Assembly (NCBI GenBank): GCA_029582155.1
Contig: CM055895.1
Location: 54,874,464 to 54,938,463, forward strand
Source: Panopea generosa
Taxonomy: Eukaryota; Mollusca; Bivalvia; Adapedonta; Hiatellidae
Direction of reading: 5' to 3'
Length of the DNA: 64,000 nucleotides
A model generated the notes under the pieces. It did no database searches. It saw only the letters and a list, made by a program, of their open reading frames with translations, and was not told the origin of the DNA. Numbering within the stretch: position 1 is the first letter of the stretch; every line of letters begins with the position of its first letter. A program made the translations under genes and the position numbers. Of the stretch, positions 35,192 to 45,480 are shown one piece after another.

Positions 35192-35555
35192 ATGTCTAAA
35201 GAAGAAAATAAAAAACAGTTTTTTCCTCCTCCTGAACAATTAGCAATACCTAGTTTCAATAGTTTTGCGCCAAGTCCTCGAAACACAATATAACGGTTTT
35301 CAAAATTTTACTAAGTTTACCATAACTAACATACAAAATAGTCACATGTTTTTATTTAACGCAAAATTGCTTGATGTCAGGTAAAGATCTAGATACAGGT
35401 ATGCTTCAAATATGGGTTGACAACTTTTATGAATTACAATAAACACATATGGATACTGCTGTATTTGTTAGAGAAAGTTATTGGAGGGATAATTTTATTG
35501 ATACTTTCTCATCTTATGACATTATGAAAAGGAAAGAGCGAGGTTGGGCACACCT
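35192..35555 (+). pseudogene. Unrecognised protein-coding relic, broken by two shifts and a stop
   Basis: Three consecutive pieces in different frames read like one protein. From ATG at 35192 in an AAAATG context: MSKEENKKQFFPPPEQLAIP, then SFNSFAPSPRN. After a shift near 35280: TQYNGFQNFTKFTITNIQNS, then HMFLFNAKLLDV. After a second shift near 35380: GKDLDTGMLQIWVDNFYELQ, one in-frame stop, THMDTAVFVRESYWRDNFID, then TFSSYDIMKRKERGW. The aromatic and charged residue content and Pro-rich start differ from chance AT-rich frames. I do not recognise the family. A dead gene of a mobile element, an integrated-virus remnant or a host pseudogene are all open. A short intron instead of a shift near 35285-35381 is also possible. 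Confidence 0.4.
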
Positions 35556-36489
35556 GTTCATTAGGTGACGTCTTTAGCGTCTAAATGTCCCAGGGCGTTG
35601 ACCTCAGTTTTGACTTCATAACAGTGTACTTATTTTAAGTATACCTTATATTTATTTTGTGCAAACTGCGCCTTGAATGTTACGTCTACTGTTTGTCATA
35701 TATGTTCTTATCTTATATTTTATGTAATTACATCTACTTCCTATAACGAAGGCATTTTGCGTTGAAAGGAATGCTTTACAATGGAGAGAAATGATCAGAT
35801 GGTCACTTTAAATAGACGCAATATCTTGTGAACGATAAGTATAAGATAACAAAGAAAATAACAGAGTAACTGATATCGCACAGGAACAATGACAGAAAGC
35901 AATGAAGTGTAAAGTTAAAAAAACAATGAATCATTGTTACGTATAACAAACTATTCAAGAACTATAACTTCAAATTAAAATATAGAAAATGTAAATAAAA
36001 GAATAAGGAAACATTGAGGAATACATAAATGAAAATAACATGTCACGAGCTTTGCTTTCGGTCTGATTTCTTTACTCTTTGTATTTTGTATAAACAATTG
36101 TATAAATTTCATGAAATTAAATATGTTTTAATCTAACTAAGAATGAAATACACAAAACTAAACATACTTAATATTTGATACAATACAAAGTAGCGTATAT
36201 TGAAAAACAAATACAAAATATAACAACGAAAAACATTGAATGGGATGGCGTCCAGACAAATATAACATCATCTGACCGTTTTAACCAACATCATATCTCA
36301 TCCAGATGATCACAAACCTTGGGTCATTTTCATTTAAACAAATGTTACAATAATAAAGTATGCTTACATTGGTATTACATTGTTTGCAGCATTGGTTGTT
36401 GGCACCAAAAGTCGCAAATTTGATCTCAGTTAGTTCAGTCTCATGGCCGTACAAGTTCTAGTCAGGGTGTGGGCTCGAAAGCGTTTAAC
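35556..36489. other. Non-coding stretch
   Basis: AT-rich, no frame above 60 codons and no repeat family recognised. Confidence 0.5.
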
Positions 36490-36995
36490 ACAAGCCCTGA
36501 GCTTTCTTCACAATCAAGTTATAACCGATTAGTTGTTATTAAAAATAAAGCTTCTGTACTTTGGAACAACATTAAATTTCCCTTTGACGATATGTTAAAA
36601 TCCATACATTGGCGATATTGACAAAAGATAGGTGAAGTTTTCAATGCATTATCATTCTTCTGGAATAAGATAATGGAACAATCAATTTACGAGTTAAAAG
36701 GAGATTTTATTGCTTTCCATTAGCTGAGTCGTCAATCTGAAACACAATGAAATAAAGCTATGACAAAACGATAAAAAACATTGACGTGAAGCAATACCTA
36801 AAGACATGCACAGATTTAATAGCTTTTAAATGTCTAATTTTATTTCATTCTTACTGTTAACAATATGATAACTTGATACAACAGCACATACAGAGAAATT
36901 TCTGACCATGGAAGTAGCTGACAATGAGAGTAGGTATTACGTCACTCAACGGACTATTTTATTATTTGCCGGAGAGTCTGTATGACAGGAATGTT
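36490..36995 (+). repeat. Faint older copy of the 45-64 kb tandem block
   Basis: CCTGAGCTTTCTTCACAATC near 36498 resembles 50055. GGAGATTTTATTGCTTTCCA, AATAAAGCTA, TTGACGTGAAGCAATA, TAAAGACATGCACA and TTTTAAATGTCTAA (36700-36850) run parallel to 47870-48010 and 57170-57300. The order of the two parts differs from that in copies 1 and 2, so the locus is rearranged as well as diverged. Confidence 0.6.
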
Positions 36996-37489
36996 GTCAA
37001 AATATATTTCTTCAATTCCATTTGCTTGGTTTATAAGATAGCATGAATGAAAATAAATAAATTGTCTTTGGAATTATTATACAAGCATTTGAAGTAAATA
37101 TGTTTTCATATACAATAAGGTAAGCTGATTATACTGGAGCGTTGTTATGCTCAGCATATGACTTTGGGACTACTTTTATTATTTTAATGTATGTTACCTG
37201 TCAAAACTAAGTGTTCATCAACAGCCAATCAGATGGAAACAATTGCCAAACGTTTTGCCTCTGAATTAAAGAAATACTACAGAGGAAATTATTTGTCAGC
37301 TAGACTTGTTTGAAAATAACTGCGACAAGAAAACTTATACCGCCGTTTCTTTCCAAGGCGATGGTTCCTGTTGTCACTTCTTCACTATGTATACTGAAAG
37401 GGACAGCTAACCCGCCACCTGACATTTTATGTTCTTTCTCAAAAATACCAAACAAATTTCCTTGAATGTTGGACATGAATAAGAAAAAA

Positions 37490-37850
37490 CATTGTTATGT
37501 AACATGCATACCCGTCTGTTTATCTCGTCATTGTTATGTAACATACATAACCGTCTGTTTGTGTCGTCATTGTTATGTAACATACATACCCGTCTGTTTG
37601 TGTCGTCATTGTTATGTAACATACATACCCGTCTGTTTGTGTCGTCATTGTTATGTAACATACATACCCGTCTGTTTGTGTCGTCATTGTTATGTAACAT
37701 ACATACCCGTCTGTTTATCTCGTCATTGTTATGTAACATACATACCCGTCTGTTTGTGTCGTCATTGTTATGTAACATACATACCCGTCTGTTTATGTCG
37801 TCATTGTTATGTAACATACATACCCGTCTGTTTATGTCGTCATTGTTAAT
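37490..37850. repeat. 39-bp minisatellite, 9 near-identical units
   Basis: Nine units of CGTCATTGTTATGTAACATA followed by CATACCCGTCTGTTTGTGT. They differ mainly by TATCT/TGTGT/TATGT in the last bases, so the array is young. Each unit holds a small palindrome, TATGT-A-ACATA. Open frames on both strands (CYVTYIPVCLCRH every 13 residues) are repeat artefacts. It is unrelated in sequence to the other 39-bp array at 33325. Confidence 0.95.
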
Positions 37851-39919
37851 TTAACTTATCTCGTATGCAAATGTCGACAACGCTACTCAATATTTTAAAG
37901 AAAATATTAAATACAAAAATGGTGGGTTAGCTGTTCCGTCCTGTATATGTATTGTACTTAGTTTACTTATTGGTATTGTTCATGCTGTTTTTGTGGCTGT
38001 GAATGATACGTCGCACATTGGTTATTTATAGTTTTAATGCCAAAACAGCTGCAATATATATATGAAAAAGGAAGGCACTTGGCACCTTTTGACATGATGG
38101 TTTCTTATTCTAAACATATATTATTCATGTTGGTTCATCGTCCGTTGCCAAAACTACGCGCACCATGTAATATATCTACAAATAAAAGCAATAACCCATG
38201 CTGATGCAGCAGACGAGTAATTAACACATTTTCTGTGAACACTAATATTATTAGAAGAAACAAGTATCATATGTAGCACGCAAATTTCCTTTCAAGTTTT
38301 AGATCTGTCTTAGATCTGGATGTATATAACTTTTGTATACCGTAACTACCCAACACGCACTGGACATATAAAGTGGCGTCTGATGTTAGTCTAGATAAAA
38401 TTTCTATACCAATTGTATAACTTGATAATTTATAAGTGTTCTACACAATATGTTTACAAACATATAACGCATAGCAGTTGTATAATAATGTATAGCAAAC
38501 TATATCAAACTTTAACTTTTTGCAGTTTTTGCACATCTATCTATCGTATTCGAAATGATAGATCTATACCAATTCATTAAACATGCTTTATATAAAATAT
38601 ACATTAAAACTATTGTATGACTTATCTTGGAGATAAAGGTCACACAGGTGAGGCTCGTAAGCCAAAAAACAACAACTGCAGACTGATGTAATATGAATAG
38701 ACAGTATACAAGAGTTGATATATAGTCTGCCAAATTCTAGCATGAAATTATGCCTTTGTGGTCGGCATGAAACGGTATATTTACGATATATTTCAAAACC
38801 ATGATACAAGTGCATATAAAGAAGATCAAGTGCAGACTTTAAATATTTATTCATATACTCACAGTTTAACATAACAACAATTTTGATATAACGGTTGTTG
38901 TAAAGCTGTTCCGGAAGTTACACAGATGGTGATTGTTCTTGTGATATCCCGGATGTAAGTCACACAGGAAATGCTGACATTACAGAGTCTGTTCTCGCGC
39001 AGTTTCTGCAATGGGAATAAGTACGTATTTACAGACTAAGATCTGTAACTGGATATTTAATAACTGATAAATAAATAAATATAACAATGAGTCACTCCAC
39101 CGTGTTTATAGTATGATTCAAATCGTATCACATATATCCTTTTATGTATAGACGGAATTCTTATATAACATTATTATCATTAAATTGCATAAAGGAGTTT
39201 CACATTATTATAATTTACTATCAAGTTGGAGAACTTGGTTTTTCTTACTATAAAAGTCGATTGAAATTTATCATTATTTCCTTAAATTGCATCAAAGTTT
39301 GCTGGCATTATGTTTTGTATTTTCAACACTAAAAGTTGATGATTCAAGTTTCTGCGTGGTAGGAATGATTTAAAAATGTCTACAAATAATGTAATTTATT
39401 TAATACATAAAAGCATTAACATGAAGAGAGAGACATTAAACACCCCCTAGACGCTAGAAGACAATACTCGTAAAGTCTCATTAGAAAATATGTAAACACT
39501 TTATCACATTTATGTGTTTCGGTTTTGTTAATATATCCATTTATGAGTTTGGTGCACCTGAACACATGAGTAAAATATTTTTATTTCTACATCATTTTAA
39601 ATAATTCAATAGAAATAAAAAATGGCACGACTAACAAGAGACGCCGCATTCAAAGATCACAACCACCATAGCATTACAATTAGTTTAAGAATTAATTAAT
39701 TAAAATAAATATAATACACGAATACATCAGTGACAACAGGGTCGCCGCCTTAAAACGACCAGTAGCAAAATACCCAACCTCGCCCTTCTCCATAAGACGG
39801 GAAAATGATAATAATATGTAAATAAAATGTAGAAAAAGGGATGTCCGTCCGATTATTGTCTTACAAAACGGCAATCTGCAGATGTGTCGATTGTATAAAA
39901 TCAGAAATTATGAGGTGTA
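37851..39919. other. Non-coding stretch with one doubtful exon-like frame
   Basis: Mostly featureless AT-rich DNA. A plus-strand frame at about 38904-39020 reads SCSGSYTDGDCSCDIPDV.. and ends ..SVLAQFLQWE before TAA. It begins just after a stop and an AG dinucleotide, so it could be the last coding exon of something, but no family is recognised and no upstream exon was found. Confidence 0.35.
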
Positions 39920-39924
39920 CGTGA

Positions 39925-40625
39925 TATATATACTGTATATGTAATTTGTTATACTATATACAGAGGTATATGTTATACTATACACATATGTTTATGTAAT
40001 ATGTTATACACAGATGTATATGTAATCTGTTATACTATACACATAGGTATATGTAATATGGTATACACAGATGTATATGTAATATGTTATTCTATACACA
40101 GAGGTATGATGAGGTATATGTAATATGTTCTACACAGAGGTATATGTAATATGTTATACTATACACAAAGGTATATGTAATATGTAACAGTTATACGTTA
40201 TACTATACACAGAGGTTTATGTAATATGCTATACTATACACAGAAGTGTATGTGATATGTTATATTATACACAGAAGTATATGTAAAATGTTATACTTTA
40301 CACAGAGATATGATGAGGTATATGTAATATGTTATACACAGAGGTATATGTCATATGTTTTACTTTTCACTGAAGTATATGTAATATGTTATACTACACT
40401 CAGTGGTATATGAAATATGTTATACTTCACACAGAGGTATATGTATTATGTTATACTATACACAGAGGTATATGTTTTATGTTATACTATACACAGAGGT
40501 ATATGTAATATGTTATACTATACACAGAGGTATATGTAATATGTTATGATATACACAGAGGTATATGTTATATGTTATACTATACACAGAGGTACATGTT
40601 ATATGTTATACTATACACAGAGGTA
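39925..40625. repeat. 31-bp tandem array (about 20 units)
   Basis: Unit GTATATGTAATATGTTATAC followed by TATACACAGAG. Units near 40440-40620 are almost identical and the left part is degraded, with units missing bases. An 11-base ATGATGAGGTA variant occurs twice (about 40106 and 40311), hinting at amplification of multi-unit blocks. Confidence 0.92.
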
Positions 40626-40931
40626 CTCGATGGTTTTATTCAAGCCAGAACAACAAGAACAAAATATACGGGTAGACAGGATGGTGATGAGAACATATAT
40701 CAAGCACCTTGGGGATTTGCCATCATCCACAGTTCTCCTAATCATCACCCAAATAAAGAGAAAACCGTGATTTCAACTACAGAGAGGTCAGCCATCAAAG
40801 ATGCAGTATGTTACAGAATCAATTCCCATAACACTTTTAGTACATGGCTTGATATGTTAAGAAATACGGTTCATACTCAAGTTAACCTCTTTGTTCCAAT
40901 CGCTACATTCGGTACAATACTGTATGATTAA
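40624..40931 (+). other. Open frame of about 100 codons beside the 31-bp array, unrecognised
   Basis: After the last satellite unit (..CACAG|AGGTACTCG) a frame stays open to TGA/TAA at 40931: GFIQARTTRTKYTGRQDGDE, then NIYQAPWGFAIIHSSPNHHP, NKEKTVISTTERSAIKDAVC and a tail ending VPIATFGTILYD. Its base composition is less AT-rich than its surroundings and its residue mix is protein-like. There is no recognised domain, no own start codon outside the satellite, and only a weak acceptor (CACAG). A terminal exon, a transposon relic or chance are all possible. Confidence 0.3.
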
Positions 40932-41204
40932 TGTTTGTCACGTTGGATAGCTCTATGTTTTGGGAAACGGAATTCTTATGAATGAACGTTCTTTACGTGC
41001 ATTTGCTTACCTATAACTGTTCCTAAAATGCTTCAATATTTCTATGAAATACGCTATCATGAATTTAACTGCCTAGTAAACAGTATTTTTATACTTTATA
41101 GGGTGGTTTAATCCTGAGCTAAATGAAATGACACCTTACCACACTGATTCTAAATAATGATATTAACAAATACTTGCGCATGTGCAACTTCCATAGCCCT
41201 TATT

Positions 41205-41610
41205 GTTCAAGGTCTCACTTAAGAATTACTTCCCCCACATGACGGAAGCAAGATTAAGATAATGTGTAATTTGGTTTGGCATAGTATGTTTTTTTTACAG
41301 ATGAGAATAATGAAACATTGTCATGAGTTGTGCCAGGTTTGACTGACACTGGTTGCTGCTTGATGAAGATATAACAGTTTGAAGATGCGTAGTGATACAC
41401 TGCAAGAATTGAACAGAATTGTCAAAAATGAAGGGTTTCCTCAAACTATTGATATTGTGAAAAAGCAACCTGGCCAACCCAAATTTTTTTCTGCATATTT
41501 GGAGCAACATATGGCAATCTAAGGAAACAAGGTGCTTTTAGAACCATCAGTAATGTGTTCAGTGTTCCAGAAGTGCATGTCTCTATATGAAGAACAATGC
41601 AAAATTAATT
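41205..41610 (+). repeat. Dispersed repeat family A, copy 3
   Basis: GTCTCACTTA, CATGACGGAAGCAAGATTA, GAAGATGCGTAGTGATACAC, TGCAAGAATTGAACA, GATATTGTGAAAAAGCAACC, TGGCCAACCCAAATTTTTTT, CTGCATATTTGGAGCAACAT, TAGAACCATCAGTAATGTGT and TCAGTGTTCCAGAAGTGCAT follow the same order as the other copies. It gives the longest continuous match to copy 4. The minus frame 41295-41510 is not conserved between copies. Confidence 0.8.
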
Positions 41611-41967
41611 GTTGTGTTAGACGTTTAAAGTTCGTATCAATTCATTGCTTACTATAAGTATATGTAGTTCAGACGGATGCCTTTAATTTAGTTCAGCTAC
41701 TGAAAAAGGTTAGATAACAATCATTGAACTACTGCTTATTTAGATAGTTGGTCGTTGCGACATAAATGCTTTCAAAATACATTAAATACTTCAATTTAAT
41801 ATGACATGTTAATAATAAGTTTGGTAATTAGTATTTGAAACTGACAAGAGATAGATATCCCCGAATCGCGGAAATGATTAGTTATTGATTGCATTCAAAA
41901 CCTCATAAAATTTCTTAGTGAATTAAACCAAAACAATTATAATACGAAATAAAATATTTGAAACAGG
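41611..41967. other. Non-coding stretch
   Basis: AT-rich, nothing recognised. Confidence 0.5.
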
Positions 41968-42205
41968 GTTAGTTATGGAATAGGGTTTAATGCCACTTTT
42001 ATCCTATTTGAGGATATATAAGGCATTTCCAGTTTTATTGTTGGAGGAAGACCTCGGAATATTGTGAGTAGAACCACCGTCATTCCGCAAGTAACTGACA
42101 AACTTTCTCATATAAAGTTTCTTGATCGAGCGGGACTCGAATCTACGATCGTAGCGGTAAGAGGTGACTGATCTTGAGACGGTGCTTTATCCACTCGGCC
42201 AAGGT
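41968..42205 (-). mobile_element. Bivalve-type SINE with tRNA-Leu-like head
   Basis: Minus strand, about 238 bp. The head starts near 42205 with TTGGCCGAGTGG (A-box region), has an anticodon loop like CTCAAGA (CAA, Leu) and a B box GATTCGAGTCC. The body has TTACTTGCGGAATGACGGTG, GGTTCTACTC and GGTCTTCCTCCAACAATAAA. It ends GTGGCATTAAACCC. This head, body and 3' end match, from memory, a SINE widespread in bivalves. AAACAGG at 41961-41967 and 42206-42212 looks like the target-site duplication. It is not a functional tRNA gene because the stems are degraded. Confidence 0.85.
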
Positions 42206-42724
42206 AAACAGGAATATTTAAGTTCGGTAAATATTTTATATTATATGAAAATCTGTTTTATGTTAGTGTGTGATTTTTGTATATTTATCATAAATGATAA
42301 TGATGTTTATATACAAAACTACGTTGATACATTTGAGTATATTTAAATAGGTTACCAACAAAATAAATAATGTAAACAGTGAATCTAAACCTCAGATAAT
42401 TAATGATAGATTAGCTAATTCAGAATAAATATTTCCCAAAATATGTGAGTGTGCAACTTAAAACTATTTTAAGAAATGCTGCGGTAAATATATGTTATAC
42501 ATTTATATACTTGTCGACTTTAAAGAAACCAGAGCGACAAGAGAATACTCATTATGGGTGTGACAGATAAGGACAAGTATCCTAGATAAAGACCCATTGG
42601 GTAGAAATATTGGGACTAGAGTGTAACGATATTCATGTTTTAAGATAAATTAAATCATTTTTCAAAAGGAAAAAAATAAAGCCAGTATAACATGTACATT
42701 ACCGTGCTACTAACAACAGCTATA

Positions 42725-42965
42725 CTTTATTACACCACACGAGCGGCCTAAGGAGCAGTCTCAACATCACTTACCACTTACCGTTAAGGTTGAAGGATCG
42801 AGTCCCTTTCGCTTCAGAAACTATATGTTAGAAACTTGCCATTTACTTGTGGTAATTTGGTTGTTCTGCTTATATTCATTCTGAGGTCTTTCTCCATTGA
42901 TAAAACTTTATACGCCATACATAACCTGAAATATGTTGAAAATGCAGTTAAACTCCATTAAAAAG
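42725..42965 (+). mobile_element. Second copy of the same SINE, plus strand, more decayed
   Basis: Degenerate head (CGAGCGGCCTAAGGAGCAGT, TCTCAACATCA, then B-box-like GATCGAGTCCC), body with AGAAACTTGCCATTTACTTG, TTGGTTGTTCTGCT and GAGGTCTTTCTCCATTGATA, and 3' end GAAATATGTTGAAAATGCAG followed by TTAAAC. The order is the same as in the 41968-42205 copy but in opposite orientation, 520 bp away. Confidence 0.75.
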
Positions 42966-43487
42966 CTTAAAGAAATATACCAAACAAACATTAAAACCGA
43001 GTGTGTGCATAAGGTGTAAAGTCGTTATCAGATGTTGTTATAGTGTTTGAGAGTGTTTTATTATAGACATTGAAAGAAATTGTTCTAACATCAAATTTTT
43101 ATGTTCCTGGAGAAATACTGATTTAAGACAAAATGACAGTAACTGTTAAACTTATGGACAGGTTTCTTAGGAAGGTAAATCAAAGGTGTATTTTTTATTT
43201 CCTTTCCTTGAAATCTCGAGAGAAGAAACCTTATTCTAGCAACAGGAATTATACTTCGTGGATAACTGCGTATGTGTAATTTATTGTGATTTACGATAGT
43301 ATATAGAGTAACAATCTAAAATGATTTGCTTGCGGTGTGATGATTAAAGTGGACAATAAATACTTGTAACTATGCGTGTGGCAGATATAAAGCTTTTATT
43401 TATTAGGTAGACTTCATTTCCACACATTTCTATAACGTATTAATAATTATACTGCCGCGTGATACTCATTCTATAATAAGCTGGTAG
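42966..43487. other. Non-coding stretch
   Basis: Nothing recognised. Confidence 0.5.
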
Positions 43488-43870
43488 GCCTCACTTACCA
43501 TTATCTCCCCTTAGAGACGGTAGCAAGATTATTGCGCCCATTGGGCAATACTTTTGCTGGAAATGCTTAAAATATATTATATTTGAGAATATGAGAACAT
43601 TAGAACATTTTAATTCGTTCTATCAAGTTTGGATGGCATTTGGTACAGATGGATTAAGGTATAGCAGTTTAAAGAACGTAGTGATACACTGTAACAACTA
43701 AGCAGCACTGTCATTTATCAAACTATCGAAATTGTGAAAAATCAATCTGGTCAACCCCCATTTTTTTTTCCTGCATATCTATGGAAACATGCTTCGTTTA
43801 GAATCAATGGCAATGTGTTCAGTGTTCCAGAAATGTAGGTCTATATATGTAGAACAGTATAAAATTAAGT
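43488..43870 (+). repeat. Dispersed repeat family A, copy 4
   Basis: GCCTCACTTACCATTATCTC, GACGGTAGCAAGATTATTGC, GTAGTGATACACTGTAA, ATCGAAATTGTGAAAAATCA, TCAACCCCCATTTTTTTTTC, CTGCATATCTATGGAAACAT, GTGTTCAGTGTTCCAGAAAT and TATATGTAGAACAGTATAAA. Together with copy 3 it shows that the family extends about 380 bases. Confidence 0.8.
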
Positions 43871-44849
43871 TCTACTCTGCTATGGTGCTACTTATGAGAT
43901 AATTGGCTTTTCATATAGTACATAAAGTGTAATAGTAAAATGGTATGCATATGTTATAACAATATGGTACATTTATAAAATGTTGTTCATATTCATGTGC
44001 CTTATTTGTATTCGTATGATTCTTAGGATATTCGTATGTATCCGTTATATATTGTGGAAGGGATTGAATGGTATAAGTTGTTGCATCATATTTAAAATGA
44101 TTAATTTATTAGTAAAATATATGTCATACCATCGGGCTGCTACTTCAAACATATAGGGTAGCTCATGTGGATAAATGTGTACTAATGTGACACATATGTG
44201 AGTCAAATTTTCTTTCCTTTGTAATCAGATAGGTGCATACAAAACCTTTATTTGTCATCTTCATATCTGTATATGTGTTTGCGAAGTAAGGGGATAAATC
44301 TTTGAATTATGCAGTTATATTCATTTGTCAGAATGAGTGGGAAACAGTTTTCTTATACTTGCAGTTATACAATTTGTAGACTGCATTTTGAAAAAGTAAT
44401 ATCTTAATTAACAAATTTACAATCAAAATAGGATTTTTAACATATCTGGACTATAAATAAGTGATCATGTTTGAAATATAGTATTTTTTCATGTAATTAA
44501 AAAAATACTTTAGTTTAGTTGCATTGATTTGCATAAAACTATCAGTTAAGATAGTAATTAAATGGACTTTAACTTCCTTTACCAAACGATTATCCATTAA
44601 AAAATATGCTTCAGGTTTGAATGTCACAAAAAAATTCTTCTGCACAAAAACTGATATACCAATTCGAAGATATAAGAATAAATATGTTACGCGGATAACA
44701 TATGTTTATAGATTACCTTGATTATCTTTAAACTGAATCGATTAAAAAGTTCCCCAACTTAAGCACAACTTGATATGAGTCGAGGAAAGATATGGCGCAT
44801 CATACTCACTTGTCATGTTTTTCCAAGAGACACACGACTAAACAATATC
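43871..44849. other. Non-coding stretch
   Basis: AT-rich. The opposed frames at 44451-44645 and 44524-44721 are AT-rich chance frames. Confidence 0.5.
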
Positions 44850-45480
44850 AGCCCAGTAGTATGATTATTTATCCTCATGTAGCTGTCAAATAGCGAGACA
44901 CTAGATGGCGCTGAGATAAATCTCATGAGACGTCTACCTCATCTGATATGTTTGCTGCTAATTGATGAATGCCAAGTCCAGAGGACGTTTTTAGAGGAGC
45001 GAGCATAAATCATGGTATCCAGTCATGGCCAATACATTTGCCATTTACAGAGAATAGTAGTGATGACGGTGTTAAAGATCAAAATAATTATTGAGACTCG
45101 TAAGAAGAACATTAATATCAAAGACAGAAATAATAGGACTGGTGTTTAAATATAGTACTATTGTTGAAATATTAGAACATGATTTGTCTAGTGCATTAGT
45201 GGGCGGCGTCTGAAGTGATGGTTTTGATATTTATTAAAATCAGGAATCTTAACTGGCTACTTGGTAATCAGAGAATCAATGATCTATCGGCCAGAATATA
45301 CTGATGTATCGGTATTTAGATCGTTTACATAAATCTCTGCACGTCATTAAGAAGGTAAACGGCCTTGTGCTTTGAGGTGAGGCTATAAGTATAAGTAATT
45401 ACCCCCGTAGGTCATGGAATAACTTTTTACAAAATAAGGCAATTATTGTCCACTAATTTAAACTGTTCATTAAGTGGAAT
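44850..45480 (+). repeat. Repeat R, copy 2 (long form)
   Basis: Parallel to 48815-49545. The head has GCGAGACACTAGATGGCGCT and TCTCATGAGACG (decayed form of TCTCGCGAGA). The middle part shares GGTATCCAGTCATGGCCAAT with TAGTCTCCAGTCTTGTCCAA at 48970. The end shares TGGCTACTTGGTAATC, ATACTGATGTATCGG and ATTAAGAAGGTAAACGGCCT. It immediately precedes tandem block copy 1. Confidence 0.7.

Noticed and set aside
37490-37850. CRISPR array (regular repeats of constant size)
   Set aside because: Repeats are directly adjacent with no unique spacers, and the context is eukaryotic. It is a minisatellite.
37407-37854. Three 120-136-codon frames with 13-residue repeats
   Set aside because: They arise from the 39-bp minisatellite and occur on both strands at once, with no unique domain attached.
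41295-41510. 71-codon minus-strand frame with a Ser run
   Set aside because: Part of repeat family A. The other three copies break the frame.
42125-42206. Functional tRNA-Leu gene on the minus strand
   Set aside because: It is the head of a SINE: the body and the GCATTAAACCC end follow directly, and the stems are degraded.
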